This document shows positions 1-9,468 of a DNA stretch of 64,000 nt, one piece after another; the stretch's first letter is position 1; every line of letters begins with the position of its first letter. This stretch comes from Scleroderma bovista (taxonomy: Eukaryota > Basidiomycota > Agaricomycetes > Boletales > Sclerodermataceae): contig JAYMGJ010000622.1 of the NCBI GenBank assembly GCA_037178675.1, forward strand, positions 1-64,000. Direction: 5' to 3'. Below the pieces are notes generated by a model. The model made no database searches, was not told the origin of the DNA, and saw only the letters and a program-made list of their open reading frames with translations. The translations under genes were made by a program, and so were the position numbers.

Positions 1-1260
1 GATACCAAGTAGTGTTCATATTGGCAAAAGATGGATCTACAAAACAATGGGTGGAACCTGAATCTACTAATGCAACTGTATAACATGGTCACTGATAGTA
101 ACCTGAGGTCGAAGAGAGTTGGGGTTGGAAAGAGCGGCTGTGTTGAGTCGGACCTCCATAGGTGCACAGTCAGGAACAATGCAACTCCCACTCTGTGCAG
201 AGTCTCAGGAGTTGCTGTCTATTTTTTTGCCTTGGTAGAGGCCGTCAGTTTGGCTTCCAATGTGTTCATGGTAGCGACAGTAGCTGCCCTAGCCTTGGCT
301 GCTCGAGAGCCTGACTTGGGGCAGTCCTTGGCCTTGTGGCCAGTTGCACCACAGAACATGCACAGATTCATGTCAAACCTGCACTTGTGTTCCTCAGAGG
401 TCAGCTTGCCATCCTTGCCAAGCTTGTCCAAAAGCTCAGCAGTCTTGCCCGATTTGTTAGGTTTCTGAGTCAGGGTCAACAACAAAGAAGACTGGGCAGT
501 GTTGCCCAAGGATTTACCCTTATCAGTCTTACCCAACTTGGTATTGGGGGTGTTGGTACTAGAGCTGGTAGAGGTTTTGTTCTGACATGCAACCTCTTCC
601 TTGTGTTCCCAATATCGGGCATCAATCTCCTGGGTGAGGACACGAAGACCATTGAGAGTGCGTGGTTTACCAACGTGGCTTATCTCATCCTTGATTTGGT
701 CAGGAAGACCTGTATAAAAGTGATGACACAGGGTGCCATCACCATAGCCCTGAACCTGGGACGCGATACGGTTGAAGTCAACCATGTATCAATTGGCACA
801 ATGGTTTTCCTTCATGCGGAGGTGGTTGAGCTGATGCTTGGTGTCGGCAACTGGGTCATGGGGACTGAAGGTTGTCTGGAGTTCAATAATGAACTCTTCC
901 CAGTTGGTCATCCAGATTGGACGGTTGTGGGGGTCGCCTGCACCAAGTAGGTCTGGCTTGAACCATTCGAGAGCCATTCTTTTGAGGTACAATTGCGCGA
1001 ACGTGACTTTGGTTCAGTCAGTGCGAAACACCTTCAGTTGGTCCTGGAAGTTGAGCTCACACTGGACTAAGAATGTGTGCAAATTCTTTGGATTGGTCCC
1101 ATTGAAGGTGTTGGGTTTGCGCATGCACGAAGATCATGCGAGTCTGTCGATAGCGATGGAGAGGTTATTAAAGATGACTAGACTGGCCTCATCTGGGTTG
1201 GGGATGCCATCAATGGGGTCCTCACCGCCATATCACATCAGCAAGGTGACAATTGGTCTT
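1..1260 (-). pseudogene. Decayed Ty3/gypsy gag-protease fragment
   Basis: Read right to left, about 1110 to 219 encodes a Retrotrans_gag-like capsid region (recognisable stretches FLVQCELNFQD, KRMALEWFKPDLL, GLPDQIKDEIS) followed by a CCHC zinc knuckle, CMFCGATGHKAKDC, near 312-362. At 1-75, in a different frame, is the aspartic protease active-site segment VALVDSGSTHC, where the window cuts the element. The gag frame is interrupted by TGA codons at 1014-1016 and 789-791, and the protease frame is offset by one base from gag. Several positions where I expect Arg read Cys, Gln or stop. The order gag then protease is normal for Ty3/gypsy. The satellite array starting near 1296 lies immediately 5' of this gag. 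No LTR is visible for this copy. It is certainly non-functional; the exact family is inferred. Confidence 0.85.
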
Positions 1261-1295
1261 AACTCTCTTACAGTGTCTGGATTGTCTGGAATCAG

Positions 1296-2005
1296 ACAGT
1301 TAAGATGGATAAGTCAGATAAGTCAGTCAAGCCATTCCAGACCATCAGACCAGGGTGTCTGAAACCAGATGGCCAGACCACCAGACCAGTCAGACCAGCC
1401 AGACCAGCCAGACCAGCCAGCAAGTCAGCCAGTCAGACAGTCCAGACCACTCCAGACCAGTCAGACCACCCAGACAGTAAGTCAGTCAGAGAGTTAAGAC
1501 AATCCAGACCGGTCAGACCTGTCAGACCACTCAGGCAGTAAGTCAGTCAGACAGTTAAGACCATCCAGACCTGTCAGACCTGTCAGACCACCCAGATCAT
1601 AAGTCAGTCAGCCAGTGAAGACCATTCAGACATGTCAGACCAGCCAGACCAGCCAGCCAGTCAGACAGTCAGCCAGTGAAGACCATCCAGACCATCCAGA
1701 CCACCCAGACTGTAAGTCAGTCAGACAGTCAAGACAATCCAGACCATCCAGACCACCCAGCCTAATCAGATCACCCAGACTGTCAGACCTGTCAGACAGT
1801 AAGTTGGTCAGACATTTAAGACAATCCAGACCAACAAGACCAGTCAGGCCACCCAGACAAGTCACATCAGTAAGACTGGCCAGAGTGGCCAGACAATTCA
1901 GAGACTCAGACCAGTTAGACCAATTAGACTAGTAAGACTAGCCAGACCAATAACACTAATTGGACCAGTAAGACCAGTCAGATAAGTCAGACTGGCCAGG
2001 CCATT
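1296..2005. repeat. Satellite array A (CAGACC-type 9-mer)
   Basis: The + strand is a degenerate array of units such as TCAGACCAG and CCAGACCAG, with spacers like GTAAGTCAGTCAGACAGTTAAGA recurring in part at about 60-90 bp and giving a higher-order period. It reads as the reverse complement of array B (4333-6300). It abuts a Ty3/gypsy gag fragment on its left. Open frames here are only low-complexity translations and are not genes. Confidence 0.9.
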
Positions 2006-2118
2006 AGCTCTATCCATCTGTATTCTTTTATCACTTAATTTGTTTAATATTCATGTTAATAAATTTATATTAATTCTGAAAAAATACAATAAATATATAT
2101 TATATACGAATGGAGGGG
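2006..2118. other. AT-rich spacer
   Basis: A short AT-rich stretch (TTTAATATT, AATAAATATATATTATATAC) separates array A from the GTC-rich arm. I see no gene. Confidence 0.6.
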
Positions 2119-2760
2119 GGGCATCATAGATTCTGGTAGCGTAATAGTCGCGTCATCGACGCCGATGTGGGTGTGAGTGATGGCTGTGTCGACAATGCTG
2201 GGGCTGGGGGACATGGGTACGCGTCGTCGCGGTCGCCAGACGACACTGGGGCTGGGAGAATGCTGTCGTTGTCTTCGGGCAAAGTGCTGGGGATGGCGGA
2301 CGCGGGGGGTGTCGACGTCGTGGTTGTCGTCGCTGGTGGTGGTGGGGTCATTGTCGTCGTCCAGGTGGTTGCCTGCAACGTTGACGCAGGTCGTCGACGT
2401 TGAGCGTCGTCCGTCATCCGTCAGAGACGACGCTGGGATGGGTGGTTATGGTCCGTCGTCCGTTAGAGACGACGTAGGGGTGGGCGTCGTCGTCGTCCAT
2501 GGTCGCCCGCTAGAGACGACGTAGGGGTGGGCGTCGTCGTCGTCCACGGTCGTCCGTTAGAGACGATGCTGGGGCTGTCATGGTCGCGTGTTAGTGGTGG
2601 GCACTGCATGCGATGGTACGTACCTGATAGCGAGTCGTTTGTCGTCGTGGGTGGTGGTCGTGGTTGTGGGTGGTGGTTGTGGTTGTGGGTGGTGGTGGTC
2701 GACGCGTCGTCGTCATCGTGGTTGAATGGGAGGCAGAGTGGTGACGTGGGACTTATGTAG
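2119..2760. repeat. GTC-rich arm of an inverted low-complexity block
   Basis: The + strand is dominated by GTCGTC, GTGGTGG and GGGGCTGGG motifs. A longer tandem unit containing MGAGACGACG-type text (AGAGACGACG) begins at 2419, 2461, 2508 and 2555, giving periods of 42, 47 and 47 bp. The complementary composition (GACGAC, CCACCA) appears at 2860-3480 on the same strand, so the two blocks are inverted relative to each other. Long frames here are products of the triplet repeat. Confidence 0.85.
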
Positions 2761-2783
2761 AGAAAGTTTGCATTTGTTGTGAC

Positions 2784-2798
2784 GTGATTTGTAATCAC
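2784..2798. repeat. Small palindrome at the centre of the inverted arms
   Basis: GTGATT-TGT-AATCAC is a perfect 6-bp inverted repeat with a 3-base loop. A weaker extension (TTGTTGTGA to the left, ACAACAA to the right) surrounds it. It lies close to the midpoint between the outer ends of the GTC-rich and GAC-rich arms. Confidence 0.8.
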
Positions 2799-2859
2799 AA
2801 CAACTCCATTTTTTTTCTAAGTCCCGCGCTCTGCACAAAGGTAAGTTCTTCGCATCCAC

Positions 2860-3480
2860 CAACCACTACTGACAACGACCACCCGCAGCACCCGCAGCGA
2901 CGACGACGACCAGTGTCGTCGTCGACAACGGTGACCACCCCAGCCCCAGCGTCGTAGCCGTCGACGACACCACCACCGCCAGCAAATCGCCCAACCCCAC
3001 CATCACCAACACCCGTGTGGATGATGACGAGGACGACACAACGAGGACGGCGAGGATGACCCGACGAGGACAAGGACGACGAGGTTGATGCGACAAGGAC
3101 GAGGACGGCGACGGCGAGTGCGAGATGACGACACCCACCACCCACTCCACCACCAGCGTCGACAATGACGATGGCCACCACCAACGTGATGACGACAACG
3201 TCCCCACCACCATTTGCGACGACGACGACGACCACACCCCACCCTCAACGTTGTCGACATGGCCACCAACACCGACGACCACGACAGCCTCCACTACCGC
3301 CACCGGTGTCGTCGACCACCAACGCGACGACAACAGCCAATGACGTGTCCACCACCCAACTGCGTCGACAACGCGAAACACTGATCACCACCACACTGGC
3401 CCACCAACGCGACAACGGCGACAACACCGACCCACTACCACCCACCACCCCGCATCGATGATCACACGATGGCGGCGGCG
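2860..3480. repeat. GAC-rich arm of the inverted low-complexity block
   Basis: The + strand carries GACGACGAC, CCACCACC and CGACAACG motifs throughout, ending in GGCGGCGGCGGCGC at about 3470-3484. This is the opposite-strand composition of 2119-2760. No conserved protein is visible in any frame. Confidence 0.85.
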
Positions 3481-3484
3481 GCGC

Positions 3485-3661
3485 AATTTATTTAATATAG
3501 TATTTAGTCCATGTCATACCTTGATACAATAAAAATTGTTTTGTTTTAATGGCTCTTTTTTTGGTATTGATGTGTTATTGCTACTATACTACTGACACTG
3601 GATTGACCCAGTGTAAGCATGTGGTCAAATTTGTGTTGTCCACAGGCAGGGGTGAATGGAT
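3485..3661. other. AT-rich spacer without a gene
   Basis: AT-rich sequence follows the GAC arm (TTTATTTAATATAGTATTTA). I see no conserved coding sequence, only short frames. Confidence 0.5.
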
Positions 3662-3731
3662 ATTAATCTGTTCCTATCCTCTCCATTTGTATAGCCCTAA
3701 TTTCAAATGCAGAGGATAGGAAGAGATTAAT
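3662..3731. repeat. Inverted repeat with 27-bp arms
   Basis: The left arm 3662-3688 starts ATTAATCTGTTCCTATCCTC and the right arm 3705-3731 is its reverse complement with two mismatches; the loop is 16 bp. The transcript would form a strong hairpin. It could be a small hairpin element or a footprint of one. Confidence 0.85.
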
Positions 3732-3760
3732 CTGTTCAGATTAATTATTAATCTGGGCAC

Positions 3761-3889
3761 TCTAGCTAAAGGTGTATGGGTCAGCCAAATATTAAATAAA
3801 ATAAAATAAAATAATTCATAGTAGAGGAGGACCACTAGGTTAGGTTTCAAACTCTGCTAGGACCTAACACCCATACACCTTTAACCAGA
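3761..3889. mobile_element. Possible MITE-like 129-bp element
   Basis: Terminal inverted repeats of 21 bp occupy 3761-3781 and 3869-3889 and match at 19 of 21 positions; the inner 14 bp (AAAGGTGTATGGGT against ACCCATACACCTTT) are perfect. The interior is AT-rich (AAATAAAATAAAATAAAA). I could not see a convincing target-site duplication, so mobility is inferred from the inverted ends only. Confidence 0.5.
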
Positions 3890-4332
3890 ACAAAGCCATC
3901 ACCGATGGCAGGCACCTTGTTTATGTGCATGCTCATATATCTCTAAACTAACCCCCTTGGCACAAGCCAATCTGAATGACTGTGCCATTCACCTTCTTAA
4001 CTATAGAGAGCTGGTACACTTGTGAAGTGGCCTCCAAACTATGGCTTTTTCCACAGCAGAGTTTTGTTACTACAGGCAATTGCATGGATGTTGAAAAAAG
4101 CATCTACAATTTCCACATGCAGTGACCTTGTAAACAAGGTGATTTGACTGCCAGCATCACTGTTGACAACCATGGTGGCAACCTGTCCCCTAGGCAATGA
4201 TGACCCATGCCTAAATGACAATAGGGACCCCTAACAATTATAGATTAGTTACATGAATATATTGTTACACTATTGCTTGTTCTTGAGACATATGTAACAA
4301 CAATGATTGACTATTAGGTTTTGTCTGTTAAT
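3890..4332. other. Spacer with no recognised gene
   Basis: Between the MITE-like element and array B there is one 60-residue frame on the - strand (4039-4221). Its product has no family I recognise, so I do not call a gene. Confidence 0.4.
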
Positions 4333-6300
4333 CACATTTTCTGAATGGTCTGAATGGTCTGAATGGTCTTGACTGTCTGACTAACTTACTGGTTGGGGTA
4401 TCTGGCTGCTATGACTCATATGGACTGTCTGACAGTCTGATGGTCTGGGTGGTCTAAACTTTCTGAGTGACTTATTATCTGCAGGGCCTGATTGTGCTGG
4501 TTACTCTGAATGGTCTTATCTATCTGACAACCTTACTAGCTGGAGAGTCTGACTGCTCTGACCCGTCTGGAATGATCTGAAGTGTCTGACTGGTCTGACT
4601 GTCTGTGTCTGATCTGTCTGGCCAGTCTGGCAGTCTGACAGTCTGAGGGGGTCTGACCACTCTGACTGCTCTGACTGGTCTGGACTATCTGGCAGTCTGA
4701 CACCCTAGGGGGTCTGATCAGTCTGACTGGTTGGCTGGTCTGGAATGATCTGAAGTGTCTGACTGGTCTGACTGTCTGGGGGTTCTGATCAGTCTGACTG
4801 GTCTGACATGTCTGGCAGGGTCTTAAATGTTTGACTGGTCTGATTGGTCTAAACCACTTTGACTAGTCTGGACTGTCTGACTGGCCTGACTACCTGGTGA
4901 GTCTGACCACTGACCACTCTGACTGATCTGGAGAAGTCTGAAGTGTCTGACTGCTCTGAGTGTCAGTGGGGACTGACTGCTCTGATTGCTCTGACTGATC
5001 TGGAGCAGTCTGAAGTGTCTGACTGGTCTGACTGCCTAGGGGGTCTGACAACTCTGACAACTCTGACACCTCTGAAATGGCCTGAAGTATCTGACTGACC
5101 TAACTACCTGGTGGGTCTGACTGCTCTGACTGCTTTGAAGCGGTCTGAAGCATCTGACTGGCCTGGCTGTCTGGGGGGTCTGACTGGTCTGGAGTGGCCT
5201 GAAGTGTCTGACTGGCCTGACTACCTGAAGGGTCTGACCACTCTGACTGTTCTGACTGGTCTGGAGTGGCCTGAAATATCTGACTGGTTGGACTGTCTGG
5301 CAGATCTGACCAATCTGACCAATCTGACTGGTCTGAAGTGGTCTGGGGTGTCTGATAGTCTGACACCCTGGGGGGTCTAACCAGTCTAACTGGTCTGACT
5401 GGTCTGGGGTGGTCTGAAGTGTCTGACTAGCCTGACTGTCTGGGGGGGTCTGATCACTCTGACTGCTCTGACTGCTCTGGATTGGTCCGAACTATCTGAC
5501 TGGCCTGGCTATCTAGTGGGTCTGACCACTCTGACCACTCTGATTGGTCTGACACAGTCTGAAGTGTCTGACTGACCTGACTGTCTGGGGAATCTGACTG
5601 GTCTGGAGTGGCCTGAAGTGTCTGACTGGCCTAACTGTCTGGGGGTCTGACCACTCTGACCACTCTGACCACTCTAACTGGTCTGGAGTATCTGAATGGT
5701 CTGACTGTCTGGTGGGTCTGATCAGTCTGACTGGTCTGACATGTTTGGCAGGGTCTTAAATGACTGACTGACTTACTGTCTGGGGGGTCTGACTGCTCTG
5801 ACTGCTCTGGATGGTCTTAAGTGTTTGACTGACTTACTGTCTGAGGGGTCTGACTGGTCTGACTGGTCTGACTGACTGACTGACTGACTGCCTTGTGGGT
5901 CTGACTGCTCTGACTGATCTGACAGGTCTTAAATGTCTGACTGACTTACTGTCTGAGGGGTCTGACTGCTCTGACTGCTCTGGGTGGTCTTAAGTGTCTG
6001 ACTGACTTGCTGTCAGAGGAGTCTGACTAGTCTGGGTGGTCTTAAGTGTCTGACTGACTTACTATCTGAGGGGTCTGATGGCTCTGGGTGGTCTGGGTGG
6101 TCTTACATGTCTGGCTGACTTACTGTCTGGGGGGTCTGACTGATCTGATTGGTCTGGGGTGGTCTTAAATGACTGACTAACTTACTCTCTGGGGGGTCTG
6201 ACTGGTCTGACTGGTCTTAAATGTCTGATTCCAGAACTCCCAGTCTGATGCCAGATGCTCCCAGACTGTTAAGTCATGTCAGACCATTTCAGACTGTTAA
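4333..6300. repeat. Satellite array B (GGTCTGACT-type 9-mer)
   Basis: About 2 kb of degenerate 9-bp units such as TCTGACTGG and TCTGACTGC, with a higher-order pattern in the right part (5740-6240) where GGTCTTAAGTGTCTGACTG and GACTTACTGTCTG recur every 60-100 bp. It is the reverse complement of array A, which contains the same higher-order words (GACAGTTAAGACCATCC). It ends shortly before a 19-bp leader word (6323-6341) that is also found inverted beside array A. Confidence 0.92.
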
Positions 6301-6322
6301 GGGACCTAAGTGCTGTCAGAGA

Positions 6323-6883
6323 AATTGTCACCTTGCTGATGCAGGGTTTGGGTTGTCGGGACCATCATCTCTGGGACCACCATCACTGGGATGGTCATTG
6401 TCACTGGGGTGGTCATTGTCACCATGGTGGTCATCACCTAGGTCATTGCCAAGATCTTTGATGAAGGCCCCAGGTGGGTGACACTGAGCGGGGGAGGAGG
6501 CTCTCCAAGTGGAGAAGCCTTGGAATTGGGAGACAGTCGGGTGAGCACCTGAGGCTAGTCAGAGCACTCAAGGCAGCTGCCTGACGAGTGTCGGACGCTG
6601 AGGGTTCTGGGTTGTTTGCATGAGCAAGTTTGGATTGTCCTGGATAGGCTTTCTAAGATAGCCAAGGCACGAGGCGTCTCGTAGAATATAGTCTACGTAT
6701 TGGGTAAGCGAGGCACCTTTGCCTCTTCCTTCTGCTCGTCTCGCACTGAACCTCCGGTCCCCCCCTCAGTGCGCAACGAGCTCGCCCTTTCTTTTGCATT
6801 TGTTCACATCTTGAATCACTCAACTTGTTTCTCTCACTCTCACTCTCCACTTCTTCCTTTTATTTCATTTTTCATCCATCATC
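6323..6883. other. Retroelement leader remnant and short GGTCATTGTCAC repeats
   Basis: AATTGTCACCTTGCTGATG at 6323-6341 is an exact inverted copy of 1236-1254. From about 6380 to 6450 there is a short repeat with unit close to GGTGGTCATTGTCAC. The rest up to the DIRS gag start has no conserved coding sequence that I can see; it probably holds the DIRS 5' untranslated region. Confidence 0.55.
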
Positions 6884-8402
6884 ATGCTGCCCAATCGCCC
6901 CAATCCTCACGAGGCTGTCTGGCCCGACTTCATGCTAGACCAGCACACCGATGCCCACTGCACGCTCACCAACACAGGCGTGCCTGAAGATTTAGCTGCC
7001 GCCGCACTCTGGCGCCTCTGGACCATTGACAACGAGAGAGAAAAAACTGAGTGGGACAGGACCATCGCCAAAGAAGCTCGCGAAGAAGAGCAGCCAGGCA
7101 TCTCACCGCCACTGCAGAAGAGGTCCTTCTTCAGCAGCACCAAGCTGAGAAAGATGCTGCTCTCGCCAAAGAGCACAAAAAGCACAAAACAAAGTTCATA
7201 CCAGTCCCGAAGGCCAAGGTCCCAGTCGACCTGATCTGCCTCCCCGCCAAATATGCGCTCAAACAAATGGAAAGTGGGAACTATGTTGAACTCTTCTATT
7301 TCACGAACCAGGGAATCTCTGATGCGGAAGAGGTAGCCACTACCCTGGACGATGACATGTACGTTTGGAAAAGGCAGGACGATGGTACACGCTCTTTCAT
7401 CAAAACATCTGTGGCCAAGAAAGGCTTAAAAACAGACCTGCTCCCAGATGAGAAGCTGTCCTGGGAGCAGTTCTTCGAGGCCACTCCACGCCTGATCAAA
7501 TTCATGGAGAGCTACCAGTGGCCTCAGGACCACATTGACATGTTCTGCAGTTTTTTCTTAGGCATCCAGAGCCATCTCTGGCGGACCTCCATACATCCTT
7601 TCTGCAAGAAAGCTCTCTTAGTCTACCAAGCCAAACAATGATGCTTGTGGCACCACACCATTGGTTCCCCCGTGGGTTTCTCCCTCGTGGAGATTGAGGA
7701 AGAAATCCTCAAGAATATGAGAGACAAGTTGATGCAATCATCTTTCAACACCAAATATACCAAGCTACAATCGGTAAGTCACAATCTCCCCACGCTTCAT
7801 ACAGGCCCGCTCACTATGAGCCACACCCCCCTTTTTTTCCTTTGTCTTTCTCGACCACGCGGCCCTCCCGCTCATCACAGATCAATAATGCACAGCTACT
7901 GGCCCCCTCGCCATGCTTTCCCACAGCAGCCAACACCTCTCACCCCTCAAACGTCCAGCTCCTCCCTCCACAGCCACTGACCCCTCAGACCCACAGAACA
8001 AGAGACATCGCTTTCGACCCTCCTCCCCACTCAAAGACCGCTCCGCAAACCCCTCCACCTCTGCAGCCCCTTCATCTGCCCCCCCTGTTCTCTCCGTTTG
8101 CGCAGTCTGCCCCCCCTGTTCTCTCCATTTGCGCAGTCTGCCTTGGCCGAGAACGTCACACAACTTCAGAATGCACTGCTGCCGTCACTTGGGACAAGCA
8201 ATTCAAAACCCTGTGCACCCGGCTCAACCAGGACTTGGTCACCCGTTCCAACAACCAATCCATCTGCGCTAAGTGGCAATGGGAGGCTAGTTGCAAAGAC
8301 AAGCATACCTTCCTCCATATGTGCTTAGGATGTGGTGCAGCCACTCATGGGGCTAGTGTCTGCCCTCAAGCACAGAAAGTGCCTTCCATTAACCCCATAT
8401 AA
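6884..8402 (+). pseudogene. DIRS ORF1 (gag-like), broken
   Basis: An ATG at 6884 opens an acidic and charged N-terminus, which continues in another frame from about 7090 through a conserved gag-like domain (YALKQMESGNYVELFYF, then CKKALLVYQAKQ). A TGA at 7639-7641 stands where the family has Arg before a WHxxI segment, which is present just downstream. The C-terminal part is Pro/Ser rich and holds two zinc-finger-like clusters, CAVCLGRERHTTSEC and CLGCGAATHGASVC (about 8315-8360). A 31-bp tandem duplication at 8075-8136 shifts the frame right before the first cluster. The product would be the nucleic-acid packaging protein of the element. Confidence 0.75.
8075..8136 (+). repeat. 31-bp tandem duplication causing a frameshift
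   Basis: The 31-bp segments 8075-8105 and 8106-8136 (TCTGCCCCCCCTGTTCTCTC...) differ at a single base. As 31 is not a multiple of three, the duplication moves the gag frame; the frame used upstream (…SSAPPVLSVCAVC) no longer joins the zinc-finger frame downstream. Confidence 0.9.
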
Positions 8403-9468
8403 ACTGGACATTTGGAAGCAGGAGCTCACCGATGCAGACCTTTTGCCTTTGTTTCTGAAAATTCTCTCAGGTTTATCACAAGGGTTTATCGTAAATTTCC
8501 CTCCCATTGCTTGTACACAGGCACCCCCTAATCATAGTTCCATCCTTTCGTATGCGGTCGAGTTTAATATGATCATCTGTAAAGAGCTTGACAAAGGCAG
8601 ATATCTAGGTCCTTATCCTCTCCCTTTAATAGAACGGTTTCTTGGCCCCTACCAGTCATCCCCCCTTTCCATAATACCCAAACTAGGCCACCCTGGGAAA
8701 TTTCGGCTTGTCCAGAATTTCTTGTTCCCACTTAACCCCTCCACAGAAACTCCCAACATGTCAATCAACCATAACATAGCAGCAGAAGACTTCCCTACCA
8801 CATGGGGAAAGTTCTCCTTAATATATGACCTCATTGCCCACCTCCCCCCAGGCTCAGATGCTGCCACCCGAGATGTAGCAGAAGCATATTGCACCATTCC
8901 CCTCCACCCATCTCAGTGGCCAGCTGGCGTTGTGAAAATCTCAGAATCGATGGGCTGCATTGACACTAACCTAGCCTTCAGATCCACTCCTGCAGCCGGT
9001 GCTTATGGCCACATTGCTGATGCAGGCTGCGAAATTTTCCATTCCCATGGCATTGGGCCAGTTGACAAATGGGTAGACGACCACATTTTCTTCCGAGTGC
9101 GCATGCAACACCTAGACAATTACAATAACAGTCGCTGCTCCTGGTATCAGGACATCCTCACGCACTCCTCTAAACCCCTACACTCGGGAGGGCACTGGTG
9201 GTTCCAAGGACGGCACCAATCTGACTCATCATCCAACGAGTTCAATGAAAGCTGCAGTCGCCCGTTAAAGGACTTCTTCAGCCACTCCCCACAACCCTTG
9301 CATGATTCTCTGTTCTCTTATAGCCTATGTGACATTGACTCTATCTCGAGACCCTTGGGTATACCCTGGGAACCCTCCAAGGACCAGCCTTTCAGCCCAT
9401 CAACCATATACATTGGCTTTGAGTGGAACCTGCAGGCAATGACAGTAGCACTGAGCCCCCCAAAGTAA
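8332..9468 (+). pseudogene. DIRS reverse transcriptase
   Basis: The frame carries reverse transcriptase blocks in order: a fingers segment (SIIPKLGHPGKFRLVQNF), the first catalytic aspartate in RDVAEAYCTIPL (about 8870-8905), the GAYGHIAD block, and the second catalytic site KWVDDHIFF (about 9068-9094). It then runs through a poorly conserved connection region (IPWEPSKDQPF) to LSPPK. It overlaps the end of the gag frame by about 70 bp. The frame ends at a TAA at 9466 although the homologous sequence continues in another frame (VTKYLNAI), so a frameshift separates it from the RNase H part. The catalytic residues themselves look intact. Confidence 0.85.

Noticed and set aside
1305..1932. Open frames in the CAGACC array
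   Set aside because: They arise from a 9-bp repeat, which keeps one frame open by chance.
2124..3461. Long frames on both strands in the GTC/GAC block
   Set aside because: They are translations of triplet-rich repeats (poly-Val, poly-Thr, poly-His/Thr) in all frames, with no conserved protein.
4039..4221. 60-codon frame that might be a transposase piece
   Set aside because: No motif could be recognised; too short to support.
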